DNA of 31,312 nt. Source: CAIKMD01 sp963729935. Its GTDB lineage: Bacteria > Pseudomonadota > Alphaproteobacteria > ATCC43930 > CGMCC-115725. The notes under the pieces are model-generated. The model was given only the letters and a program-made list of their open reading frames with translations. It was not told where the DNA came from and did no database searches. Both the position numbers and the translations under genes were made by a program. Positions 7,581-15,640 of this stretch are shown here, piece after piece; position 1 is the stretch's first letter, and every line of letters starts with the position of its first letter. Location of the stretch: the NCBI GenBank assembly GCA_963729935.1, contig CAVSPW010000003.1:1-31312 (forward strand), written 5' to 3'.

Positions 7581-8747
7581 ATGACCGCCTGCATGATCGG
7601 CTGGGCCCATTCGAGCTTCGGCAAGCATGAGGGAGAGGACATCGAATCCTTGATCCTCCCGGTCGCCGCGGCGGCGATCGCGGATGCCGGGCTCGCACCC
7701 GCCGATATCGATGCGATCTTCCTCGGCACCTTCAATGGCGGCTTCGTGCGCCAGGAATTTCCCTCCTCGCTCGTCCTGCAGCTCGACCCCGCTTTGCGCT
7801 TCAAGCCGGCCACGCGGGTGGAGAATGCCTGCGCCACCGGCTCGGCCGCGATCCATCAAGGCTTGAACGCGATCGCCGCGCGCCGCGCTCGGATCGTGCT
7901 GGTAGTGGGTGCCGAGAAGATGTCGGAGGTCGCCGGCCCGCAGGTCGGCGATCTGCTCATTCGCGCGGCCTATCTCAAGGAGGAGGGCGAGATCGAGGGC
8001 GGGTTCGCGGGCGTCTTCGGCCGCATTGCTGAGGCCTATTTCCAGCGCTACGGCGACCAATCCGACGCGCTCGCGCTCATCGCCGCTAAGAACCATAAGA
8101 ACGGCGCCGCCAACAAGCTGGCGCAGATGCAAAAGGATCTGGGCTACGAATTCTGCCGCACCGTCTCGGAGAAGAATCCGCTGGTGGCGGGCCCGCTGCG
8201 GCGCACCGATTGCTCGCTGGTGTCGGACGGCGCCGCGGCGCTGGTCCTGGCCGATGTCGAGACCGCGCTCAAGGCGAAGAAGGCGGTGGTGTTCCGCGCC
8301 GCCGAGCAGGTCAATGATTTCCTGCCCATGAGCAAGCGCGATATCGTCGCCTATGAAGGCCCGGCCCTGGCTTGGCAGCGGGCACTCGACAGCGCCGGCA
8401 TCGGTCTGGCCGATCTCTCCTGCGCCGAAGTGCATGATTGTTTCACCATCGCCGAGCTCATGATCTACGAGGCGATGGGTCTGGAAAAGCCGGGGCAGGG
8501 CGCGCGCGCCATCCGCGACGGCAGAGTGGCGAAGGATGGGGAGCTGCCGGTCAACCCTTCGGGGGGCTTGAAAGCCAAGGGTCATCCGATCGGCGCGACC
8601 GGCGTTTCCATGCACGTCCTCCAGGCGATGCAGCTCACCGGCACGGCGGGCGGCATCCAGGTGAAGAACCCGCAGCTTGCCGCCATCTTCAACATGGGCG
8701 GCGCGGCGGTCGCGAATTATGTCAGCATTCTTGAAAGGTTACGTTGA
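7581..8747 (+). CDS. SCP2-type thiolase family protein (acetyl-CoA acetyltransferase-like)
   Basis: This 388-residue thiolase-fold protein carries the nucleophile Cys84 (ENACATGS), the HDCF motif (His285-Cys287) typical of the SCP2/SCPx thiolase branch, and GHPIGATG (His335). The CxG loop found near the C-terminus of classical thiolases is replaced by FNMGGAA, another SCP2-branch trait. It probably cleaves or condenses an acyl-CoA thioester in a degradative pathway. The start ATG at 7581 has AGAGGAG eight bases upstream. The stop overlaps the start of the next gene by one base (TGATG), so the two are translationally coupled and probably work on the same CoA-linked substrate. The exact chain specificity is unknown. 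Confidence 0.88.
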   Translation: MTACMIGWAHSSFGKHEGEDIESLILPVAAAAIADAGLAPADIDAIFLGTFNGGFVRQEFPSSLVLQLDPALRFKPATRVENACATGSAAIHQGLNAIAARRARIVLVVGAEKMSEVAGPQVGDLLIRAAYLKEEGEIEGGFAGVFGRIAEAYFQRYGDQSDALALIAAKNHKNGAANKLAQMQKDLGYEFCRTVSEKNPLVAGPLRRTDCSLVSDGAAALVLADVETALKAKKAVVFRAAEQVNDFLPMSKRDIVAYEGPALAWQRALDSAGIGLADLSCAEVHDCFTIAELMIYEAMGLEKPGQGARAIRDGRVAKDGELPVNPSGGLKAKGHPIGATGVSMHVLQAMQLTGTAGGIQVKNPQLAAIFNMGGAAVANYVSILERLR

Positions 8748-9760
8748 TGGCCGATTTCAAAGCACTGCTTCTGGAAGAAACCGACGGCAAGGTCGCGGCG
8801 CGGATGGCGACGCTCGACGAGAGCCAATTGCCGCCGGGCGAGGTCACGGTCGACGTCGCCTATTCGACCCTCAACTACAAGGACGGGATGATCCTCAACG
8901 GCATCGGCCGGCTCGTGCGCAAATATCCGCATGTGCCGGGGGTCGATTTCGCCGGCACCGTGGCGCAATCGGACTCGCCCGATTTCAAGCCGGGCGATCC
9001 GGTGATCTTGACCGGCTGGCGGGTGGGCGAAGCGCAATGGGGCGGCTATGCCGGCAAGGCCAGGGTCAAGGCCTCCTATCTCGTGAAGCTGCCGGACGGG
9101 CTCACCCTGAAGCGCGCCATGGCCTTGGGCACGGCCGGGTTCACCGCGATGCTGGCGGTCATCGCCCTCGAAGAGCATGGGCTGAAGCCGGGCGATGGCG
9201 AGGTCTTGGTGACCGGCGCCGGCGGCGGCGTCGGCAGCGTCGCGATCGCGGTGCTGGCGGCGCTGGGCCACAATGTCACGGCCTCGACCGGCCGGCTCTC
9301 GACTCATGATTATCTGCGCGGCCTCGGCGCCAAGACCATCATCGAGCGCGCCGAGCTGGCCAAGGCGCCGACCCGCCCGCTCGAGAGCGAGCGCTGGGCG
9401 GGGGCGATCGATGCGGTCGGCAGCACCACTTTGGCGACGATCCTCACCCAGCTGCGCTACCACGCCTCGGTCGCCGCCTGCGGCTTGACCGGGGGCAATG
9501 ATCTGCCGGCTACGGTAATCCCTTTTTTACTCCGCGGTGTGAACCTCTTGGGGATCGATTCGGTCATGTGTCCGCTGGCGCGCCGGCGAGCCGCCTGGGC
9601 GCGGCTTGCGCGTGATTTGCCAATGGATAAGCTCGACGCGATGACCCAAACCGTCGCTTTGAGCGCCTTGCCCGATCTGAGCAAGAATATTTTAAAAGGC
9701 GAGACTCGGGGTCGAATCGTGGTCGATATTAACGCATCTCGAAATATTGACGTTGATTAA
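8747..9760 (+). CDS. acuI: Acrylyl-CoA reductase (AcuI/YhdH family MDR oxidoreductase)
   Basis: This 337-residue medium-chain reductase has no zinc-binding cysteine lobe. It shows the YhdH/AcuI signatures: STLNYKDGMIL near residue 45, PGVDFAGTV, and the nucleotide loop VTGAGGGVGSVA. Family members reduce acryloyl-CoA to propionyl-CoA with NADPH. The ATG at 8747 shares its A with the stop of the thiolase gene, so the pair is an operon. The ORF frame also contains a TTG one codon earlier, but the ATG is preferred. The last 40 codons turn AT-richer than the body of the gene. Reduction of an enoyl-CoA feeding or draining the thiolase step is a reasonable reading of the pair. Confidence 0.88.
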   Translation: MADFKALLLEETDGKVAARMATLDESQLPPGEVTVDVAYSTLNYKDGMILNGIGRLVRKYPHVPGVDFAGTVAQSDSPDFKPGDPVILTGWRVGEAQWGGYAGKARVKASYLVKLPDGLTLKRAMALGTAGFTAMLAVIALEEHGLKPGDGEVLVTGAGGGVGSVAIAVLAALGHNVTASTGRLSTHDYLRGLGAKTIIERAELAKAPTRPLESERWAGAIDAVGSTTLATILTQLRYHASVAACGLTGGNDLPATVIPFLLRGVNLLGIDSVMCPLARRRAAWARLARDLPMDKLDAMTQTVALSALPDLSKNILKGETRGRIVVDINASRNIDVD

Positions 9761-9878
9761 CAGATAGATATAGACTGAAGTTCATGTTTCATCTAGATTA
9801 AGCGCCTGGCGCTGCGTACCGCTTGGGGAGGTGCGGCTTGCGGCACGGGGAAATGACGATCGAGTGACGGGGCGTAGC

Positions 9879-10676
9879 ATGGATCGGCGGCGGTTCCTGA
9901 AGAGTTTGAGCGGCGCGGCGGCGGGCGCCGGATTGGCGCCCATGCAGACGGCCTGGGCGTTGGAGGCCCGCGCTTCGGTGCCGGCGGCCAAGCGGCGCGT
10001 CATCGTGGTCGATGCCGGCCATGGCGGCGTCGATCCCGGCTGTATCGGCTGCAGCGGCACTTTCGAGAAGGACATCGTGTTGTCGACCGCCCTCGATCTG
10101 GCGCGCCAGTTCGAGGCCAGCAAGCGCTACACGGTCCATCTGAGCCGCAAGGACGACACCTTCGTGACGCTCGAGGATCGCGTCGCGCGCGCCCGGGCCC
10201 AGGGCGCCGATCTTTTCCTGTCGGTTCACGCCGATGCCCTGCCCGAGCCTTCCGCCCGGGGCGCTTCGGTCTTCACCCTGTCGGAGAAGGCCTCCGACAA
10301 GGAAGCGGCGGCCGTCGCCGACCGAGAGAACAAGTCCGATATCGTCGCCGGCATCAATTTCGGCAGCAAGGACCCCGAGGTGAACGAGATCCTCTTCGAT
10401 CTCACGCGCCGCCAGACCAACAACCTCTCAATCCGCTTGGCGCAGCGGGTCGTCACGGAATTGGGGCGCCGGGTCAGGCTGCTCAATCACACGCACCGCT
10501 CGGCGGCCTTCGTCGTTCTAAAGGCGCCGGACATTCCCTCGGCTCTCGTGGAGATCGGCTGTCTCTCGAACCGTCTGGAGGAGCGCGCCTTGCGCCAGAC
10601 CTCCTATCAGCGGGCGGTGGCGACCGCGCTCGTACACTCGGTCAACGATTACTTCGATTTCGTCGCAAAAGCCTGA
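9879..10676 (+). CDS. N-acetylmuramoyl-L-alanine amidase (Amidase_3, AmiC-like), Tat-exported
   Basis: Cleaves the amide bond between muramic acid and the stem peptide, usually at the septum. The ATG at 9879 gives a twin-arginine signal (DRRRFLKSLSG) with a hydrophobic Ala/Gly stretch, as in E. coli AmiA and AmiC. The frame also has an in-frame GTG and ATG upstream, but they would bury the signal. The zinc ligands are all visible: His48 (VDAGHGGVDPG), Glu63 (TFEKD), His117 (LSVHADA), with catalytic Glu225 (ALVEIGCLSN). At 265 residues it is a minimal catalytic domain without an N-terminal AMIN targeting domain. A FEK-to-NHT segment that corresponds to the regulatory helix region is present. 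It is followed by a terminator-like hairpin and a convergent gene. Confidence 0.92.
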   Translation: MDRRRFLKSLSGAAAGAGLAPMQTAWALEARASVPAAKRRVIVVDAGHGGVDPGCIGCSGTFEKDIVLSTALDLARQFEASKRYTVHLSRKDDTFVTLEDRVARARAQGADLFLSVHADALPEPSARGASVFTLSEKASDKEAAAVADRENKSDIVAGINFGSKDPEVNEILFDLTRRQTNNLSIRLAQRVVTELGRRVRLLNHTHRSAAFVVLKAPDIPSALVEIGCLSNRLEERALRQTSYQRAVATALVHSVNDYFDFVAKA

Positions 10677-10744
10677 TAGCGGGCGCCTCCGCGGTTCGCG
10701 TTAACCGTTTTTTCACCCCTGCGGCGCGAAGATGGCGATGCAGC

Positions 10745-10789
10745 GCGAAGGCTAACCCCTTCGCCTCGCTGCAAGTCCTTCGGGCTTTT
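10745..10789. repeat. Two small hairpins downstream of the amidase gene
   Basis: GCGAAGG (10745-10751) pairs perfectly with CCTTCGC (10758-10764) around a six-base loop. AAGTCC (10773-10778) pairs with GGGCTT (10782-10787) around TTC, followed by two more T. They lie between the amidase stop and the stronger hairpin at 10803. They may be auxiliary terminators or structure in the mRNA 3' end. Confidence 0.4.
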
Positions 10790-10802
10790 CCTCCCTGAAC
10801 TT

Positions 10803-10830
10803 GGGCCGCGCCTCGTGTGCGGCCCATTTT
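10803..10830 (+). terminator. Rho-independent terminator after the amidase gene
   Basis: GGGCCGC (10803-10809) pairs perfectly with GCGGCCC (10819-10825) around a nine-base loop, followed by ATTTT. It lies in the gap between the amidase gene and the convergent class II aldolase gene. The T-run favours the rightward direction. Confidence 0.7.
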
Positions 10831-10845
10831 CGTTGTGCCGTGCGA

Positions 10846-11613
10846 TCAGCGCGATCCGCTGCCCGGCCGCGCTGCCTTGGGCGGGTCGCCCAGGAGATCG
10901 GCGACCCCGGCGCGCCTTGCCCAATATTCCCAGGCCCGCCACATCTCGGCGGTGTTCGGATTGAAGAGGTCCGTGCGCGCCTCGATCTCGCCCGGATAGA
11001 GCGTCTGCGGCTCGCCGAGGCGCATCGCCGTCGTCAGGACCCGGGCGTTTTTCGGCGCGTAGACGCCGATCCGCACCGCATCCATCAGCGAGCGGCCGGC
11101 AGCCGCGAAGCCGTGGCCGCGCATCAGCGCAAGGCGGTTGCCGCCCAGGCTCTGCGCGAGGTCGCGGCCCTGCTCCATGTTGCGCACGAGCAGATTGGTG
11201 CTCCGCCCGAACTTTTCGGCGATGTCCCAGACCGGCACGTCGGTGCCGATGATGCTGCCGGAATGGATGATCGGCACGAGTTTCGTTTTGGTCACGCCAT
11301 AGGCCAGGAGGTCCTCGGCATGGCTGTGGATCACGGCCTGGACTTCCGGTCTCGCCTCGTAGATCGCGCCGTGGATGAAGCGCTCGAGATAGGGCGGCCG
11401 GCCGTCATCTTTCACCGGCTTGCCGTCGAGCGTGAATTCGACGATGTCGCCGCTCTCGACGAGCTCCGGGCTGCGCGACCAGGACAGGAGATACCGCCCG
11501 GGGTCCTGCGGATGGCGTATGCTCACATGGCCATAGGCGTCGACCACCTCCTCGCGGGCGAGGATGCGGTTGGCGATGACGAGATCGCGTCGAGCTTGAT
11601 CCAATTCACTCAT
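10846..11613 (-). CDS. Class II aldolase/adducin family protein, possible HCOMODA-type decarboxylase
   Basis: This 255-residue class II aldolase fold has metal ligands visible in HSHAED (about residues 96-98) and MRGHG (about 165-167). The family covers fuculose-phosphate aldolases and also decarboxylases of aromatic ring-fission products. The SWSRSPELVE and FIHGAIYEARPEVQAVIHSHA pattern, and the lack of a sugar-phosphate context, resemble sequences annotated as HCOMODA or 2-hydroxy-3-carboxymuconic semialdehyde decarboxylase. That is a resemblance from memory, not a proof. AAGGAACC precedes the ATG at 11613. It lies 41 bases downstream of the DUF3500 gene on the same strand, probably in one operon, and opposite two flavin monooxygenases. 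A catabolic aldolase or decarboxylase is most likely. Confidence 0.85.
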   Translation of the reverse strand: MSELDQARRDLVIANRILAREEVVDAYGHVSIRHPQDPGRYLLSWSRSPELVESGDIVEFTLDGKPVKDDGRPPYLERFIHGAIYEARPEVQAVIHSHAEDLLAYGVTKTKLVPIIHSGSIIGTDVPVWDIAEKFGRSTNLLVRNMEQGRDLAQSLGGNRLALMRGHGFAAAGRSLMDAVRIGVYAPKNARVLTTAMRLGEPQTLYPGEIEARTDLFNPNTAEMWRAWEYWARRAGVADLLGDPPKAARPGSGSR

Positions 11614-11654
11614 GCGGGGTTCCTTCGAAAAAATTCCGTCGTCGCGACGGGGGT

Positions 11655-12854
11655 TCAGATCTTTCCTTGCCGGTGCGGCGTATCCGGCCGCGAATGGTCG
11701 AATTGCCGGTAGTGTTGCCGCAACAGGTCCCTGCCGTAATCATTGCCGTTGGGCGTGCGCACCAAGGTATGGGTGTGATTGCGCGTCGGCTCGTCATTGT
11801 CCAGAGCGATGCCAGGCTGATGATCGAATTCGATCAGCAGGACCGGGTTATGGACGCGGTAATAGAACGGGTTCACGACGTCGCACGGCCCGATCCACGC
11901 AAAGCGAGTCTCGCCGATGTGGCGCTCGACCTCGTCGAGCCGGATCGCGGCATGGCCGGGGCGGATCCGCTCGACATAGAGGCTGATGAGGTGCAACAAG
12001 CGCTCGCGCTGCTCCTTGGTCATGTCGTCGTAATGGATGCCTTGATAGGGCATGACGAGATTGTCGTTGAAGGCGGTGGCGTAGACGTCGAAGGGCAGCT
12101 TCATGCCGATCGTCGCCTTCTGCTGCTGCTCTTGCGTCAAAGCGCTCATCATCGCATAGCCGCGCGATTCCTCTTCGGCGAAGACGCGCGTGCCCTTGTA
12201 TTTGCCGAACTTCGCCTCGACCGGCTCCGAGCCCATGAATTGGGGCGTCAGCACCATCTGATCGCCCAGAATGAAGCAATTGACGATGAGATGATGCCCG
12301 TCGATCTGCCAGCCCCACGGTCCGGTCGCGGAGGGGGTGCCCATGATGCTGATCCAGTAATACCACTCGCCGTATTCGGCCGGCCGCTGCGTGATCTCGC
12401 AGATATGCTCGTTGAGCTTCATCACATCGCGCGCGGTCTGGAATCCCGCGGCGCTCAAGCTCGCCCGCAGCAGATCGAGCGCGCGCTCGCGCTGATCGGT
12501 GCCGAGATTTTCGAGAAGGCACCCGTGTCGCGCCATGAAGATGTGCATGTTGTGCCAGGCCCGCCACGGCCCGTTCTCGAGATCGAACACGGCCGAGCCG
12601 CGCTGCTCCGCGCTCAGGCAGGCAAGGAACGCCGTGGCGGCGTCGCTCACGCCTTGCAGCGAGAGGCCGGTGCGCATCACCGGAAAGAGATCGGGGATGA
12701 GCGCGCCGTCGGTGGTGATGCCCGTCATCGGCTTGGCCATCTCGGCCTTGCCGCGGTCCAGCATCTTCTGCAGGAATTCGGGCAGAGGAAATGGCGCTAA
12801 AGCTTGACCGGGACGCCGCTGCCGCGGCCTGAACTCGCGCACCTCGTTCGGCAT
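11655..12854 (-). CDS. DUF3500 domain-containing protein
   Basis: This 399-residue protein is recognised as DUF3500, a family without a known reaction. The frame runs on upstream for 446 codons without a stop, but that part is antisense to the oxygenase gene. The ATG at 12854 is chosen because GGAGGAG lies eight bases before it and the family-like sequence starts there. Visible features are a His/Trp-rich core (GPWGWQIDGHHLIVN), LLIEFDHQPG near the C-terminus, and NHTHTLVRTPNGNDYG. These His and Asp clusters could be a metal or catalytic site. No signal peptide or membrane segment is seen. It heads a leftward operon with the class II aldolase. Its position suggests a role in the same pathway as the monooxygenases, which is inference. 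Confidence 0.85.
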   Translation of the reverse strand: MPNEVREFRPRQRRPGQALAPFPLPEFLQKMLDRGKAEMAKPMTGITTDGALIPDLFPVMRTGLSLQGVSDAATAFLACLSAEQRGSAVFDLENGPWRAWHNMHIFMARHGCLLENLGTDQRERALDLLRASLSAAGFQTARDVMKLNEHICEITQRPAEYGEWYYWISIMGTPSATGPWGWQIDGHHLIVNCFILGDQMVLTPQFMGSEPVEAKFGKYKGTRVFAEEESRGYAMMSALTQEQQQKATIGMKLPFDVYATAFNDNLVMPYQGIHYDDMTKEQRERLLHLISLYVERIRPGHAAIRLDEVERHIGETRFAWIGPCDVVNPFYYRVHNPVLLIEFDHQPGIALDNDEPTRNHTHTLVRTPNGNDYGRDLLRQHYRQFDHSRPDTPHRQGKI

Positions 12855-13070
12855 GAAAGCTCCTCCCTCGCGGCACGGCAATCTTGACGCGATGCTATCA
12901 CGCGCGGCGCGGCCTGTCTGCGGGGCGCGGGCGGGATGTCGCCGGCGCTGCGGGCGGGTTTCGGGAAGGATTGCCATCGCCGCGGGATGGCGGCATGGTG
13001 ATCTCGAAGCCTCTCGCGAAGCGCGCGGAACGCGGGCGCATGAAGGGCGAGGCAAGGGGAGGAGGACACG
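12855..13070. promoter_or_regulatory. Divergent intergenic region between DUF3500 and monooxygenase operons
   Basis: These 216 bases separate two divergent operon starts and should hold both promoters. GCCATC (12973-12978) and GATGGC (12986-12991) form a perfect 6-bp dyad around seven bases near the middle, a candidate operator or hairpin. AGGGGAGGAGG before 13071 is the rightward ribosome-binding site. No regulator gene adjoins. Confidence 0.3.
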
Positions 13071-14291
13071 ATGGCGGACACGATCGGGGTGTCGGGAAGG
13101 CCGCGCTCGGCCGCCTTCGCCGATCTTCGGCGGTCGGTCGAAGAATTGCTGCCGCTCGTCGAGGCGGAAGCGGATGCGGCCGAACGCCAATCGCACCAGA
13201 GCGATCGCGTCGTCGCCGCGCTGCGCAAGTCGGGCATCTATGCGATGCTTCTGCCGCGCGTGCTTGGCGGCTCCGAGCTGCCTTTCGTCGAGGCGATGGA
13301 AATCATCGCGCGGCTTTCGTGGGCCGATGGCTCGGCGGGCTGGTGCAGCATGGTCGCGGGCGTGATGAGCGCTTCGCTGGGCGCCTTTGTCCCAGAGGAA
13401 GGCGCGCGCACGGTCTATCGCAATGGCCCGGACGTGACGGTTGCCGGCAATGGCGTGCCGCGCGGTTATGCGCGCCGGGTTCCCGGCGGCTATATGATCC
13501 GCGGACATTGGGCCTATGGCAGCGGCATCTATCACGCCGAGTGGGTCCATTCGGGCTGTTTCGTCATGGATGGGGACAAGCCGCTGCACAATGCCGACGG
13601 CGCGCCCGAAATCATTCTGGCGCATCATCCCAAGGCCAGCATCGCGCTCAAAGACAATTGGGACGTGCTCGGGCTGCGCGGCACGGGCAGCTTCGACTAC
13701 ACGCTGAAGGAGCCCGAGCTCTTCGTCCCCAATGAGCTGTGCTATTCCTTCGACGCCGCCAGCGTGCAGCGCGGCGGCGCGCAATATCAGATCGGCCTCG
13801 TCGGCTTGACCAGCTGGGGCCATACCTCCTGGGCGCTCGGCGTCGGGCGGCGGGCGCTGGACGAACTCGCCCGGATCGCGCGCGAGCGCGCCGACGTATT
13901 CGGCAAACTGACGGAGAGCCCGAGCTTCAAGAAATCCTTCTCCGATGCCGAGGCGAAGTTCCGCGCCGCGAGCGCCTTCGTCTATCAGAGCTGGAACTCG
14001 CTCTCCGATACCATCGCGCAGGGCGGTGCCGCGAGCGTCGAGCAAGTGGCGCTGATAAGGCTGGCGATGCGCCATCTCCACGACGCGCTGTCCGATGTCA
14101 CGACCTTCGCGCACCGCACCGCGCGCGGCGCTTCGCTGCGCGCCGGCAAGCTCCAGCGCTGTTATCGCGACGCTCATGCCGGCACGCAGCATCTGCTTTT
14201 GGCGGACGAGATCGCGATGGAATGCGGGCGCGTGCTGATGGGCGCAACCGGTCCCGGCGCCTACTGGACGATGTTCGGCGTCAAGGGCTAA
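13071..14291 (+). CDS. Group D flavin-dependent monooxygenase (acyl-CoA dehydrogenase fold, HsaA-like) 1
   Basis: This 406-residue protein has the three-part acyl-CoA dehydrogenase fold: N-terminal helices, a middle beta domain and a C-terminal helical bundle. The signatures point to the oxygenase branch (HsaA, HpaB-like) rather than true dehydrogenases: ADGSAGWCSMVAG, GHWAYGSGIYHAEWV and NWDVLGLRGTGS. HsaA-type enzymes hydroxylate phenolic substrates with reduced flavin supplied by a separate reductase, and no reductase gene lies in this window. An excellent ribosome-binding site (AGGGGAGGAGG) precedes the ATG. It is followed after 50 bases by a paralog on the same strand, so the two may form one operon. 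Role in aromatic hydroxylation is probable; substrate unknown. Confidence 0.87.
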   Translation: MADTIGVSGRPRSAAFADLRRSVEELLPLVEAEADAAERQSHQSDRVVAALRKSGIYAMLLPRVLGGSELPFVEAMEIIARLSWADGSAGWCSMVAGVMSASLGAFVPEEGARTVYRNGPDVTVAGNGVPRGYARRVPGGYMIRGHWAYGSGIYHAEWVHSGCFVMDGDKPLHNADGAPEIILAHHPKASIALKDNWDVLGLRGTGSFDYTLKEPELFVPNELCYSFDAASVQRGGAQYQIGLVGLTSWGHTSWALGVGRRALDELARIARERADVFGKLTESPSFKKSFSDAEAKFRAASAFVYQSWNSLSDTIAQGGAASVEQVALIRLAMRHLHDALSDVTTFAHRTARGASLRAGKLQRCYRDAHAGTQHLLLADEIAMECGRVLMGATGPGAYWTMFGVKG

Positions 14292-14341
14292 AGCCGGCGC
14301 CGCTCGCTTGGATGACCGGGACAGAAACGGAGAGGATCGTC

Positions 14342-15514
14342 ATGCCGGATCACAATGAATTGGTGGCGCGTGCGGCAGGACTCGTGGCCGCGCTCCGTTC
14401 GCGCGCGACCGAAGCCGAGCAATTGCGCCGGCTGCCGGATGCCAATGTCGCCGCTCTTCGGGAAGCGGGCTTGCTCAAAGTGCTGCAGCCGCGGCGCTAC
14501 GACGGCTATCAGCTGTCGTTGCACACGCATGTCGACACCGTTGCTGCGATCGCGCGAGGCTGCGGCTCGACCGCTTGGTGCATGGGCGTGATCCATGCCC
14601 ATAGCTGGCTCATGGGTTCTTTTCCGCAGGCCGCGCAGGAAGAGACCTATGGCGCCAAATCCGACACCATCATCTCCGCCGTCATCGCACCGCGCGGCAA
14701 GGCGACGCCGACCGATGGCGGCTATGTGCTGAATGGGTTCTGGCCCTTCGCGTCCGGCTGTCAGCATTCAAGCTGGCTGCTGCTGGGCGCGCAGGTGCTC
14801 GATCGCGGCGGCGCGACCGTGGACGAGGCAGATCTGCTCGTGCCGACGGCGGAAATCGCGATACGCGACGATTGGAACGTCGTTGGTCTCAGGGGCACGG
14901 GCAGCTGCAGCATCGTGGCCAAGGATGTCTTCGTTCCGCGCCATCGCTACCTGTCTTTGCCCGGGCTCATCCAGGGCAAGACGCCGGGTGCGGCGTTGCA
15001 CGAGGGCAGCCTCTACAAGAGCGCCGCCGTGCCGGTCCTGGTGCTCGCGCTTGCGCCGGCGGCGCTCGGCATGGCCGAAGCGGCGCTCGAAGCATTCCAA
15101 GAGCGCCTCCCCGGCCGCGAGATTGCGTATACCAATCACGTGATCCAGCGCGAGAGCCCGACCACGCATCGCCAGATCGCCGAGGCGGCGACCAAGATCC
15201 ATGTCGCGCGGCTGCTGCTTCATCGTTGCGTCGACGATATCGAAGCAGCGGCCGAGCGCGGCGCGATGATGGAATTCGCCAGGCGCGCGCGCATCCGCAT
15301 GGATTGCGCTTACGCGGTGCGCGAGTGCCTCGACGCGACGGAGGCCCTCTTCCTGGCTTGCGGCGGCTCGGGCATCGGCGAGGCCAATCCGGTTCAGCGC
15401 GCCTGGCGCGATCTTCACGCCGTCAACATGCACGGGGCTCTCGCGCTGGAGACCAACGAGGAAATGTACGGCCGCGTGCTTTTGGGGCTGGAGCCCAACA
15501 CGACGCTCATCTGA
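14342..15514 (+). CDS. Group D flavin-dependent monooxygenase (acyl-CoA dehydrogenase fold, HsaA-like) 2
   Basis: This 390-residue paralog of the preceding gene shares the fold and motifs: GSTAWCMGV, GFWPFASGCQHSSWLLLG and DWNVVGLRGTGS. The WPFASG segment is especially close to HsaA-type hydroxylases. The C-terminal helix ends EANPVQRAWRDLHA, the usual ACAD-type active-site arm. The frame is open 200 codons upstream, but that part is a shadow of the first oxygenase. The ATG at 14342 follows GGAGAGG and starts the family sequence. The two proteins are diverged well beyond a recent duplication, so they probably act on different intermediates or form a heteromer. A strong terminator follows. Like its neighbour it would need a flavin reductase from elsewhere. 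Confidence 0.87.
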   Translation: MPDHNELVARAAGLVAALRSRATEAEQLRRLPDANVAALREAGLLKVLQPRRYDGYQLSLHTHVDTVAAIARGCGSTAWCMGVIHAHSWLMGSFPQAAQEETYGAKSDTIISAVIAPRGKATPTDGGYVLNGFWPFASGCQHSSWLLLGAQVLDRGGATVDEADLLVPTAEIAIRDDWNVVGLRGTGSCSIVAKDVFVPRHRYLSLPGLIQGKTPGAALHEGSLYKSAAVPVLVLALAPAALGMAEAALEAFQERLPGREIAYTNHVIQRESPTTHRQIAEAATKIHVARLLLHRCVDDIEAAAERGAMMEFARRARIRMDCAYAVRECLDATEALFLACGGSGIGEANPVQRAWRDLHAVNMHGALALETNEEMYGRVLLGLEPNTTLI

Positions 15515-15535
15515 GCGGCGCGGATCGGCCCGGCC

Positions 15536-15640
15536 TAGAGCCTTTCCGGCTTTGATGGAATCAAAGCCGGGGCTCTATCTTTTTGTTTTGTCGCGTTTCC
15601 TTCACGCGAACCGGCATCCACTTCGCTCGAAAACGCTCTA
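15536..15640. repeat. Dispersed palindromic intergenic element (Rhizobiales type)
   Basis: The 105-bp element begins TAGAGC (15536-15541) and ends GCTCTA (15635-15640), an inverted pair. Inside it are the long hairpin at 15537-15576, a T-rich stretch, a CGCGT/ACGCG stem (about 15592-15608) and the palindrome TTCGCTCGAA. I recognise this arrangement, including CTTCGCTCGAAAACGCTCTA, as an intergenic repeat scattered through Bradyrhizobium-like and other Rhizobiales genomes. It fills nearly the whole gap between two convergent operons. No second copy is present in this window. Confidence 0.7.
15537..15588 (+). terminator. Rho-independent terminator after the monooxygenase pair
   Basis: AGAGCC (15537-15542) pairs with GGCTCT (15571-15576). 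Above a TTT bulge, CCGGCTTTGAT (15546-15556) pairs perfectly with ATCAAAGCCGG (15560-15570) around a GGA loop. ATCTTTTTGTTTT follows. The T-tract serves the rightward direction. It forms the left half of a larger repeat element. Confidence 0.85.

Noticed and set aside
12855..14192. A leftward extension of the DUF3500 frame to 845 codons
   Set aside because: The extra part is antisense to the first oxygenase and Arg/Ala-rich. The ribosome-binding site and family start are at 12854.
15536..15640. A leftward terminator for the liv operon from the same palindrome
   Set aside because: The leftward strand lacks a T-run after the hairpin. Only the rightward direction has one.
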